Assembly: GCA_001818435.1 (NCBI GenBank)
Contig: MHKO01000047.1
Coordinates: 5,391-13,218 of the forward strand
Length of the DNA stretch: 7,828 nucleotides
Origin: Candidatus Komeilibacteria bacterium RIFCSPLOWO2_02_FULL_48_11
GTDB lineage: Bacteria > Patescibacteriota > Patescibacteriia > UBA2169
Direction: 5' to 3'
Under the pieces are notes generated by a model. The model was given only the letters and a program-made list of their open reading frames with translations. It made no database searches and was not told the DNA's origin. Shown one piece after another: positions 1-6,321 of the stretch; within the stretch, counting starts at the first letter, position 1, and the number at the start of each line of letters is the position of its first letter. Made by a program: the position numbers and the translations under genes.

Positions 1-2
1 TC

Positions 3-950
3 CTCGCTATCAAGACGGTCACCGGACGAGGATTGCTTCTCAAATTTTACATTAGTGACGCGTTGGGCCTCAAGCATCCTTCACAGCAGGTGCATGTAAA
101 AATTGACCTTAATCACTTCGCGGCTTCAAAGACCGTGGTTGAACGTCGGCCTATCAACCGAGACCAGTTTTCGTTTGTGATTGTGACGTACAATATGGCT
201 GCGCTTATGGCTAGTAAAATCGCGGCGATTTTTTTGCGCGGCCGACGCGGCGTGGGTGAAGCCGTGTATAAAGAGAAAGGGCGCGACATCTATGATCTTT
301 TGTGGTACATGAATAAAAAGACAGTGCCGGATTTTGATTATCTTGCGGCCAAAGGGATTGACGTCACTAATCCGCGGGCGCTTTTTGACAAGCTTACGTT
401 TCAGATGAATAAAGTAAATAACGAAAATCTTAAACAGGATCTTATCCCCCTTTTTATTGATCGAACCTATATTGAAAATTGGCTCAAAAACTGGCTGGAG
501 AGTTATCTGCGGCTGGTGGAGGAATATAAAATTCATACCCTGACAACTCTTGAACATATTAGGGTACGTCTGGATTTTTATACCGACACGTATTTATTTT
601 CGTATTGGTATAACACGGAAGATGGCGGGGTGGCCCGCATCACCTGTCGATTAAGCGAATATTGGATTCTTTTTAGAGAAGGCGATCTGCCAACGAAAAT
701 AAATGAGAAAATTATGGCGTTGGTAGAAAGCGACAAGAAGGATGGATTGAGCGATAAACTCAAGCAGTATGTCTCGCTGTTTTACGAAAAAACGGAAAAA
801 TATCTTAAAAAAATAAATCGGATAATGCTCGGCGATTCCATTACCACCAAAGTCGTCAGAATGACGGCGGATAAGTTGAATCAGAAAGAACAAATTGTGC
901 TTAATAAGTCCGCTCTGCTCTCGCGCGAGCTTGACGATCTGTTAAAATAA
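3..950 (+). CDS. AbiEii/AbiGii-type nucleotidyltransferase (toxin-like), 5' partial
   Basis: The frame is open from base 3 to the TAA at 948-950, so the gene is cut by the window edge. A TTG at 33 could start translation but would discard conserved sequence, so I read it as a 3' fragment. Numbering from that TTG, residues 21-27 (HVKIDLN) look like the acidic strand of the MNT/AbiEii nucleotidyltransferase fold. Residues 57-89 carry the family signature: a Leu/Lys-rich helix (MAALMASKIAA) followed by KGRDIYDL. The N-terminal GS...DxD catalytic motif would lie upstream of the window. AbiEii proteins are NTP-transferring toxins of type IV toxin-antitoxin/abortive infection systems, paired with an AbiEi antitoxin; stand-alone relatives exist. 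No antitoxin gene follows it; upstream cannot be seen. Residues from about 175 to 305 are a helical, lysine-rich C-terminal region that I cannot assign. The family call is fairly secure; toxin activity is inference. Confidence 0.75.
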   Translation, partial: LAIKTVTGRGLLLKFYISDALGLKHPSQQVHVKIDLNHFAASKTVVERRPINRDQFSFVIVTYNMAALMASKIAAIFLRGRRGVGEAVYKEKGRDIYDLLWYMNKKTVPDFDYLAAKGIDVTNPRALFDKLTFQMNKVNNENLKQDLIPLFIDRTYIENWLKNWLESYLRLVEEYKIHTLTTLEHIRVRLDFYTDTYLFSYWYNTEDGGVARITCRLSEYWILFREGDLPTKINEKIMALVESDKKDGLSDKLKQYVSLFYEKTEKYLKKINRIMLGDSITTKVVRMTADKLNQKEQIVLNKSALLSRELDDLLK

Positions 951-1005
951 CGTTTGTTGTCTGCCATTAGTACTGGCATTGAATTTATCTAAACTTTTAA
1001 TTTAA

Positions 1006-1011
1006 AAGGAG
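1006..1011 (+). promoter_or_regulatory. Strong Shine-Dalgarno site of the cupin gene
   Basis: AAGGAG lies 7 bases before the ATG at 1019 and fixes that start. The core genes further right in this window have no comparable site. Confidence 0.85.
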
Positions 1012-1018
1012 ATAGTCT

Positions 1019-1411
1019 ATGAAAGGATACGTAGGCAATATTGAACAAGCGTCAATCGCGGGCACTGATTTTCGGCGCGTGCTTTACACGGCTAAAAATA
1101 TCCAGCTGGTAATTATGAGTTTGCAGTCCAATGAAGACATCGGCGAAGAAGTGCATACCCTGGATCAGTTTTTGCGCGTTGAGGCCGGACAGGGCCAGGC
1201 TGTGCTTGATGGGGTAGAGCACGCTATCAGCGATGGTTTTGCCATTTTGGTGCCAGCCGGAGCCAAGCACAATATCATCAATACCGGCACCGAGCCCATG
1301 AAGCTCTACACTCTTTATTCCCCGCCCGAGCATCAAGATGGCATAGCGCGCGCCACCAAAGCCGAAGCCGCAGCCCAAGAAGAGCATTTTGATGGTAAAA
1401 CAACGGAGTAA
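1019..1411 (+). CDS. Small single-domain cupin protein (mannose-6-phosphate isomerase-like)
   Basis: This 130-residue protein is one beta-barrel cupin domain. Motif 1 is at residues 42-59 (GEEVHTLDQFLRVEAGQG), with E44, H46 and E55 as likely metal ligands. Motif 2 at 73-88 fits G-x5-P-x-G-x2-H-x3-N exactly, with H84 as the second metal histidine. The position of a second motif 1 histidine is Leu/Asp (HTLD), as in the E-x-H...DQF type of small cupin. The C-terminus EEHFDGKTTE is a tail I recall as well conserved in this subfamily. Such proteins bind a divalent metal and may act as isomerases, dioxygenases or sugar-binding proteins; the substrate cannot be told from sequence. The start is fixed by AAGGAG at 1006-1011. 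It lies 68 bases after the AbiEii-like gene; purF follows behind its own predicted promoter. There is no signal peptide, so it should be cytoplasmic. The fold is secure, the reaction unknown. Confidence 0.9.
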   Translation: MKGYVGNIEQASIAGTDFRRVLYTAKNIQLVIMSLQSNEDIGEEVHTLDQFLRVEAGQGQAVLDGVEHAISDGFAILVPAGAKHNIINTGTEPMKLYTLYSPPEHQDGIARATKAEAAAQEEHFDGKTTE

Positions 1412-1432
1412 CATCACATAAAAAGTACCTTA

Positions 1433-1461
1433 TTGAAATATCTGCTTTTTTATGCTAAATA
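1433..1461 (+). promoter_or_regulatory. Predicted sigma-70-type promoter for purF
   Basis: A -35 box TTGAAA (1433-1438) is followed after 17 bases by a -10 box TAAATA (1456-1461), which is preceded by TG one base upstream (1453-1454), an extended -10. Transcription would start near 1468, giving a leader of about 85 bases before the ATG at 1555. Predicted by eye only. No terminator is visible between the cupin gene and this site, so read-through from the cupin is also possible. Confidence 0.5.
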
Positions 1462-1531
1462 TAAGATACAAAGTAATCCTTGGTGATGTGGTTGTGGTGG
1501 AATAAAACAGAAACGCAATTGGTTCTTTTCG

Positions 1532-1543
1532 TCACTGCAGTGA
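1532..1543 (+). repeat. 12-base perfect palindrome in the purF leader
   Basis: TCACTGCAGTGA is a perfect palindrome immediately 5' of AGGAGG. It could be a dimeric repressor operator, a short hairpin next to the ribosome binding site, or chance. No second copy was noticed in the window. Confidence 0.4.
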
Positions 1544-1544
1544 A

Positions 1545-1550
1545 AGGAGG
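1545..1550 (+). promoter_or_regulatory. Strong Shine-Dalgarno site deciding the purF start
   Basis: AGGAGG lies 4 bases before the ATG at 1555. That start puts cysteine at residue 2, as needed for the N-terminal nucleophile after Met removal, so it is preferred over the in-frame starts at 1480 (TTG) and 1486 (ATG). The site directly abuts the 12-base palindrome at 1532-1543. Confidence 0.85.
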
Positions 1551-1554
1551 TCAT

Positions 1555-2910
1555 ATGTGCGGCATATTTGGGGCGTTTAACTGCGACCACGCGGCACACG
1601 TGGTGTTTTTGGGTCTCCACGGCATCCAGCACCGGGCCAAGGAGTTTGCCGGAATTGTCTCAAGCGACGGCACCAACCTGTTCCGCAGGACGGGCCCGGG
1701 TATTGTGCAGGACGTGTTCCGCGATCCCGGCGATTTAGAGAGACTCCACGGCAGGGTAGCGTTCGGGCACATCCGGTACGCCACCACCGAGGATGACCCG
1801 AAGCTGGATAACACCCAGCCCATCATGGGGTCGTTTGAGAGCATGGAGATGGCAATTGCCCACAACGGCAACCTTGTCAACCACGCGGAACTCCGGAGCG
1901 AGCTTGCGGCCCATGGCAGGTTCAAAACCTCGCTGGACACGGAGGTGATTTTGCGCCTCTTCTGTCTTTCTTCGGCAAAGGATGTATTTGCCCGGGTGTT
2001 TGACGCCGTGCGCTGTTTGCGCGGTTCGTACTCGCTTATATTCCTGTGGAATGACATGATGGTGGCGGTGCGTGACCCATGGGGGAACCGGCCGCTCGCT
2101 TTGGGCAGGCGAGGCGCGAGCTGGTTTCTCTCTTCCGAAACCATCTCGTTCGATACCCTGGGCATTGCCGCGGTTCGCGAGGTCGCGCCGGGCGAGATAC
2201 TGGTTATCAGCAAGCAGGGTATTTCCTCGCGTTATTTCGATGAGGAGCGGCTTTCGGACCAACCAATCCCGCACGAGCGGGCGCAGTGTATTTTTGAACT
2301 CCTGTATTATGCGAACCCTGGGAGTAAGGTGTTCGGCCAGCATGTGTGGGAGTTTAGGATCCGGGCGGGCAGGAGGCTGTGCGTGCTTTGTCCTTCTCTG
2401 GGCGATGCGGTCGTGGGAGTTCCGGACTCGGCGCTGTTCCACGCGGACGGGTACGCCGCCGCTTGGGAAATGGTTCCGGTCCGAGGCCTTTTGCGGAGCC
2501 ACTACGTGGGCCGGACGTTCGTGGAAGGGGTCCAGAAACTGCGTGAATCCGCGGTTGCCCGCAAGTTTGTGCCGGTATTCGCGCTCCTGTGGGGCCGGGC
2601 AGTGACCTTGATTGAGGATTCCATTGTCCGGCTTACCACGTTGCCGGAAGTGGTTCGTCTCGTGCGCCGCGGCGGCGCGCGAGAGGTGCACGCCCGGGTT
2701 GCAACGCCGCCCATCACTCACCCCTGCAGGTACGGCATTGACACTCCGGATCCTCGCGAACTTGCCGCGGCCAACCACTCTGTGGAGGAGATTCGGGTTC
2801 TGGCGGGCGTGGACAGTTTGGCATTCATGCCCATGGAGGGCTTGAAGGGCTTGGTTCCGAACCCACGGGATTACTGCTTTGCCTGCATGGATGGCAACTA
2901 CCGCATCTAG
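1555..2910 (+). CDS. purF: Amidophosphoribosyltransferase (PurF-type) with altered PRPP loop
   Basis: PurF normally makes 5-phosphoribosylamine from PRPP and glutamine, the first step of de novo purine synthesis. This 451-residue protein has a class II glutaminase domain (about 2-235) and a phosphoribosyltransferase domain (about 245-430). Glutaminase residues are present: Cys2 nucleophile, GHIRYAT (71-77), AHNGNL (102-107) and SLDTEV (126-131). The four cysteines that bind a 4Fe-4S cluster in the Bacillus-type enzyme are also present (C245, C391, C441, C444), as are GVPDS (288-292) and YVGRTF (317-322). Several usually fixed positions differ. The PRPP loop DDSIVRGTT reads EDSIVRLTT (354-362), QHRGQE reads QHRAKE (25-30), and NRYVGRTF reads SHYVGRTF. 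The C-terminus stops shortly after the last cysteine, some 20 residues earlier than B. subtilis PurF. Composition is GC-rich beside the AbiEii-like gene, and no other pur gene is nearby. The family is certain; normal PurF activity is doubtful, so it could be a repurposed or decaying paralogue. Confidence 0.95.
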   Translation: MCGIFGAFNCDHAAHVVFLGLHGIQHRAKEFAGIVSSDGTNLFRRTGPGIVQDVFRDPGDLERLHGRVAFGHIRYATTEDDPKLDNTQPIMGSFESMEMAIAHNGNLVNHAELRSELAAHGRFKTSLDTEVILRLFCLSSAKDVFARVFDAVRCLRGSYSLIFLWNDMMVAVRDPWGNRPLALGRRGASWFLSSETISFDTLGIAAVREVAPGEILVISKQGISSRYFDEERLSDQPIPHERAQCIFELLYYANPGSKVFGQHVWEFRIRAGRRLCVLCPSLGDAVVGVPDSALFHADGYAAAWEMVPVRGLLRSHYVGRTFVEGVQKLRESAVARKFVPVFALLWGRAVTLIEDSIVRLTTLPEVVRLVRRGGAREVHARVATPPITHPCRYGIDTPDPRELAAANHSVEEIRVLAGVDSLAFMPMEGLKGLVPNPRDYCFACMDGNYRI

Positions 2911-2938
2911 GAGAAACGCGCGGAATCAACATCAGAAA

Positions 2939-2970
2939 CGGCCGGGGTGACAATCTCGGCCGCTTTTTTT
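2939..2970 (+). terminator. Intrinsic terminator of purF
   Basis: The arms 2939-2948 and 2953-2962 form a 10-bp stem with a CGGCCG base and G-U pairs near the top, closed by the 4-base loop GACA. It is followed by C and then seven T (2964-2970). It begins 28 bases after the purF stop and separates purF from the ftsK promoter. Confidence 0.85.
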
Positions 2971-3002
2971 ATCTGATAATCTTTTTAATTTTGCCTGAAA
3001 TC

Positions 3003-3011
3003 TGGTATAAT
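3003..3011 (+). promoter_or_regulatory. Extended -10 promoter of ftsK
   Basis: TG-G-TATAAT is a perfect extended -10 element, 24 bases before the ftsK ATG. The matching -35 region (about 2983-2988, TTTTAA) is weak, which extended -10 promoters tolerate. The transcript would begin near 3018, leaving a short leader of under 20 bases. Confidence 0.7.
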
Positions 3012-3035
3012 TAAGTCTCAAAGAACTAAATTATT

Positions 3036-5288
3036 ATGCCTTTTTCCAGCAAACAAAAACAACGGGCCTATCAGCGCGCCTACCAGCGCCAGCGCCGGCG
3101 TCGGGAGTCAAAATCAGGGGCCGGGGCTGAACGCATAATTTCGCCGGAAGTTAAAATCGCCATTGTGGTAACCGCGCTTTTTGCTTTGGCTCTTTTGGGT
3201 TTATTGGCTTTTTTTGAGCTGGCCGGGCCTTTGGGCGGATACATTAAAACCAGCTTTACTATGGCTTTTGGCTGGGGCGCGGCCGTGTTTCCGGTGCTTT
3301 TGATTGCTTTGGGATTTTTGCTGCTGCGCGGAGTGCGCTATTGGGTCAACCGCGTCCAAGTGGCTGGTTTAATTTTGCTCTTCGCGGGCTTCTTGGGAAT
3401 TCTTCATCACGCGCCTTCATTTCCGGACGCATTGGCCGCCGTGGCCCAGGGCCAGGGCGGCGGGTATTTGGGCTATGCTCTCGCCGAACCTTTTGCCAGG
3501 GTAGCCAGCTATTGGGGCGGCTGGGTTTTTCTATTGGGCCTGTTTATTGTCGGCGGCTTGCTTTCAATGGGTACTTTGATTTTTAAGCGTCCGGATCAGG
3601 ATGAAACTGAAGAGAGCGGCGCCGAGGAAGAAGAGGTTATTTTAGATCAGGTGGAGAGCCAGGGTTGGCTGGCCCGATTATGGGAAAAATTAAATGTCTG
3701 GCGTTATAAAAAACAATATGCTTCATCGGAAGACGAACCAGCCGCGGCAGAATCGCCAGCAGAGCCGGAAGCGGCCGGGAGCGTTGAGTTGGACGGTTTG
3801 GCCGAAGAGCTGGAGCCAATCGTCAAGCCATTAAAAATCAAGCGCCAAATTAAAATTCCGCTTGATTTGCTTTCCAGCGGCAAAGACAAGCCCTCGGCTG
3901 ACGACATTGAGGCCACTAAAGAAAAAATTGCCAAGACTTTGGCCAACTTTGACATCGCGGTGGAGATGGGCGAGATTTTTGTGGGCCCGACCATTACCCA
4001 ATATACTCTAAAGCCGGCTGAAGGCATTAAGCTGGCGCGCATTACGGCTCTGGCCAATGATTTGTCTCTGGCTTTGGCCGCCCACCCCTTGCGAATTGAA
4101 GCGCCGATTCCAGGCAAGTCTTTGGTGGGCGTGGAAGTGCCCAACCGGGCCACAGCCAAAGTAAAACTTAAAGACATTTTAACTTCCCAGGCGTTCAAGG
4201 ACCGAAAATCCAACCTTTCTTTATGTTTGGGCAAAGACGTGTCCGGCCGGTCCTGGGTGGTGGATTTGGAAAAAATGCCGCACCTGTTGATTGCCGGCTC
4301 CACTGGTTCAGGCAAAAGCGTGATGATAAATTCCATTATCGTCAGCTTGATGTATCAGAATTCGCCGGATGATTTAAAACTGGTTTTAGTTGACCCGAAG
4401 AAAGTTGAACTTACCATGTACAACGACATCCCTTATCTCTTAACCCCGGTGATCACGGACGTTAAAAAAACCGTCAATGCCTTAAAATGGGTGGTGGGGG
4501 AAATGGAGCGGCGCTATATTCTGCTTTCCGAGCGCGGCAAGCGCAATTTGGCTGCTTACAACGCGGCCAATAAAAATGATTCCTTGCCGTATATTATTTT
4601 TATCATTGATGAGCTGGCGGATCTAATGTCTATGGCCGCCTTTGAGGTTGAGGGCGCCATTGTCCGTTTGGCCCAGATGGCCCGGGCCGTGGGCGTTCAT
4701 TTGATTTTGGCCACCCAGCGGCCTTCGGTGAATGTGCTGACCGGCTTGATTAAAGCCAACGTGCCGTCGCGCGTCGCTTTTTCCGTGCCCTCGCAAATAG
4801 ATTCCCGCACCATTATTGACATGGCTGGGGCGGAAAAGCTTTTGGGCCGCGGGGACATGCTGTTTTTATCCCCTGATTTGGGCAAGCCCCGCCGGTTGCA
4901 AGGCGCTTTTTTGGAAGATAGCGAAATTGAGCAGGTGACTAATTTTTTGCGCGACCAAGGCGCGGTGGAATATCAAGATGAAATAGTGGAGCGCGCCCAA
5001 AGGGCCCGTTCTGAAGATGGCTTTGGCGGTTTTGAAGATAATTTATATGATGATGCCCGGGAGGAAGTGGTGCGGGCCGGCAAGGCTTCGGCCTCGCTCC
5101 TGCAGCGCCGTCTGCGCATTGGCTATGCCCGGGCCGCGCGTCTTTTGGACATTATGGAGGCTGAGGGCGTAATCGGCCCGGCTGACGGAGCCAAACCGCG
5201 CGACATCTTGGTGGCTGGCGCGGATAGCGATAATAATACTGGCGATAATTTTGTTGACATCAATGAAGAAGAAACAATTGACAAGTGA
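3036..5288 (+). CDS. ftsK: DNA translocase FtsK/SpoIIIE
   Basis: This 750-residue membrane-anchored hexameric ATPase pumps chromosomal DNA through the division septum. In order: a very basic N-terminus (residues 6-26, with a RAYQRAYQ duplication); four predicted membrane segments (about 41-62, 73-98, 108-125, 158-183); a short acidic Glu/Ala/Pro-rich linker (about 186-262); the alpha/beta motor; and a C-terminal winged-helix gamma domain (about 676-725) that reads chromosome-orienting motifs in known FtsK. Motor motifs are intact: Walker A GSTGSGKS (421-428), Walker B IIFIIDELADL (520-530), then ATQRPSVNVLTG and the FtsK signature up to LLGRGDML (601-608). The length is near SpoIIIE and far below E. 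coli FtsK because the linker is short. The ATG at 3036 has no Shine-Dalgarno site, but the basic stretch right after it fits a true N-terminus. It is transcribed from the promoter at 3003-3011. No T-rich terminator follows; the structured repeat at 5301-5536 does instead. Confidence 0.98.
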   Translation: MPFSSKQKQRAYQRAYQRQRRRRESKSGAGAERIISPEVKIAIVVTALFALALLGLLAFFELAGPLGGYIKTSFTMAFGWGAAVFPVLLIALGFLLLRGVRYWVNRVQVAGLILLFAGFLGILHHAPSFPDALAAVAQGQGGGYLGYALAEPFARVASYWGGWVFLLGLFIVGGLLSMGTLIFKRPDQDETEESGAEEEEVILDQVESQGWLARLWEKLNVWRYKKQYASSEDEPAAAESPAEPEAAGSVELDGLAEELEPIVKPLKIKRQIKIPLDLLSSGKDKPSADDIEATKEKIAKTLANFDIAVEMGEIFVGPTITQYTLKPAEGIKLARITALANDLSLALAAHPLRIEAPIPGKSLVGVEVPNRATAKVKLKDILTSQAFKDRKSNLSLCLGKDVSGRSWVVDLEKMPHLLIAGSTGSGKSVMINSIIVSLMYQNSPDDLKLVLVDPKKVELTMYNDIPYLLTPVITDVKKTVNALKWVVGEMERRYILLSERGKRNLAAYNAANKNDSLPYIIFIIDELADLMSMAAFEVEGAIVRLAQMARAVGVHLILATQRPSVNVLTGLIKANVPSRVAFSVPSQIDSRTIIDMAGAEKLLGRGDMLFLSPDLGKPRRLQGAFLEDSEIEQVTNFLRDQGAVEYQDEIVERAQRARSEDGFGGFEDNLYDDAREEVVRAGKASASLLQRRLRIGYARAARLLDIMEAEGVIGPADGAKPRDILVAGADSDNNTGDNFVDINEEETIDK

Positions 5289-5300
5289 TACTGAAAACCC

Positions 5301-5536
5301 TGTCATCCCGAGCCCTCCTACGCTAAAGCTTCGGAGGGCTTGCAACCCCAAACTTTATAATGTAGTGGCGGGGCGACCTGTCCGCCGTAGCCTCTGGCGA
5401 AGGCGGAGAGGATCCCATGTTAATCGCGATTGCCAGGGGATCTCCTCGCCTCGCCTAGCACGAGACAATTAACATCTTAATATCAGACAGACGTTCCTTG
5501 TGTTTAAGACTGATTATGCCGAGGCTCGAGATGACA
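5301..5536. repeat. MITE-like structured intergenic repeat with 12-base inverted ends
   Basis: The ftsK-rodZ gap of 304 bases has no credible gene and is mostly this element. The ends are TGTCATCCCGAG (5301-5312) and CTCGAGATGACA (5525-5536), inverted copies with one mismatch. Inside are: a perfect 8-bp hairpin, AGCCCTCC/GGAGGGCT (5311-5318 with 5333-5340); TCCGCC/GGCGGA (5381-5386 with 5402-5407); GATCCC/GGGATC (5411-5416 with 5437-5442), whose pairing extends outward with bulges; ATGTTAAT/ATTAACAT (5417-5424 with 5468-5475); and the palindrome AATCGCGATT (5422-5431). No target-site duplication was seen. I recall similar GTCATCCCGAG-bounded repeats dispersed in other bacterial genomes, but copy number here cannot be tested. 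No convincing promoter was found between 5537 and 5592. Confidence 0.6.
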
Positions 5537-5592
5537 TACATTAGAATTTTGGAATTTATTAAAAAACAGAGAGCGAATACAAATTAATATTC

Positions 5593-6303
5593 ATGACCAG
5601 ATTTATATCCAAACCAATTTTGACCACCCAAACCACCGGCGAACGGCTGGCTAAAGTGAGGGCCGGAAATAATTTATTGTTGACCGAGGTGGCGCGCCGG
5701 ATTGGCATTAAAACTTATTATTTGCAGGCCATTGAAACCGGGCAGTATGGCGAGCTGCCGGGCGACATTTACACTTTGGAGTTTGTAAAAACTTATGCCC
5801 GTTTTTTGCGGCTGGACGCGGCCGAGATAGTGAGCCGCTACGTAATTGAACGGGAGCGCTACACGCCCAAAGCCGCTAAAAAAGAGCCAATCCGGCACTG
5901 GCCCAAGGTAGCCACAGTGTTCAAAACCGCTTTTTCCATGGCCGCCGCCGGGGCGCTAGTCTATGCCTTAATATTAAGCCGCGCCTTAATGCTCCCCCCA
6001 AAACTTGAAGTTTTTTCTCCGGCCGTTTATTATGAATCAACCGGTTCGCTGGTGGTTTTGTCGGGCCAAACCGAGCCCGGGAGCAAGGTGTTTGTTAATA
6101 ATAAAGAAATTCGGCTTGATGAGCAGGGCAGTTTTAACGAAACTTTCAATCTTTCCCCGGGATTATCCTTATTAAAGATTACGGCTCAAGATAAGCGCGG
6201 TCGGATAGCCACTCTCTATCGCACCATACGAACCGGAGCCGCCGTGGCCGGGGAGAGCGTTTCCCGTACCTTATTTTATGGCCCCATGGCCAGCCCCAAT
6301 TAA
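5593..6303 (+). CDS. RodZ-like membrane protein: helix-turn-helix, one membrane segment, Ig-like domain
   Basis: The 236-residue protein has a cytoplasmic helix-turn-helix of the RodZ type (about 15-82). The characteristic run is GERLAKVR, then IGIKTYYLQAIETGQYGELPG, then YTLEFVKTYARFLRLD. A Lys/Arg-rich linker follows (about 88-105), then one membrane segment (about 107-130). The outside part (about 135-215) looks like a small beta-sandwich, with LSGQTEPGSKVFVNN and LSPGLSLLKITAQDKRG resembling Ig-like/glucodextranase-B-type domains. RodZ links the MreB cytoskeleton to the wall-building machinery; in lineages without MreB its role is uncertain, and the protein could instead be a membrane-bound regulator. 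The ATG at 5593 has no Shine-Dalgarno site. recA starts 18 bases after its stop, so the two are probably one transcript. The architecture is clear; a role in shape is inference. Confidence 0.85.
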   Translation: MTRFISKPILTTQTTGERLAKVRAGNNLLLTEVARRIGIKTYYLQAIETGQYGELPGDIYTLEFVKTYARFLRLDAAEIVSRYVIERERYTPKAAKKEPIRHWPKVATVFKTAFSMAAAGALVYALILSRALMLPPKLEVFSPAVYYESTGSLVVLSGQTEPGSKVFVNNKEIRLDEQGSFNETFNLSPGLSLLKITAQDKRGRIATLYRTIRTGAAVAGESVSRTLFYGPMASPN

Positions 6304-6321
6304 AAAGTAAGTTTAGAATCT

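Noticed and set aside
951..1018. Promoter for the cupin gene
   Set aside because: TTGTTG and TATCTA-like words occur, but no pair has acceptable spacing, so no promoter is called.
1480..1554. Longer purF start (TTG at 1480) giving 25 extra N-terminal residues
   Set aside because: AGGAGG sits 4 bases before the ATG at 1555, and that start exposes Cys2 as the N-terminal nucleophile. TTG at 1480 has no ribosome binding site.
1462..1554. Purine riboswitch in the purF leader
   Set aside because: The leader is short and I see no three-helix junction or conserved purine-aptamer core.
2072..2605. Plus-strand alternate frame of 177 codons within purF
   Set aside because: It is a shadow of PurF in a GC-rich region, with Arg/Ser/Cys-rich composition and no motif.
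1735..2778. Long minus-strand open frame of 347 codons inside purF
   Set aside because: It is the antisense of a GC-rich gene, its protein is rich in Arg/His/Pro with no recognisable domain, and the plus strand is clearly PurF.
5311..5340. Perfect 8-bp hairpin as the ftsK terminator
   Set aside because: No T-run follows it (TGCAACCCC), and the 14-base loop is large. It is better seen as part of the repeat element.
5251..5472. Open frame of 73 codons running from the end of ftsK into the repeat element
   Set aside because: It overlaps the ftsK end, covers the inverted-repeat element, and its Arg-rich translation reflects the palindromic DNA.
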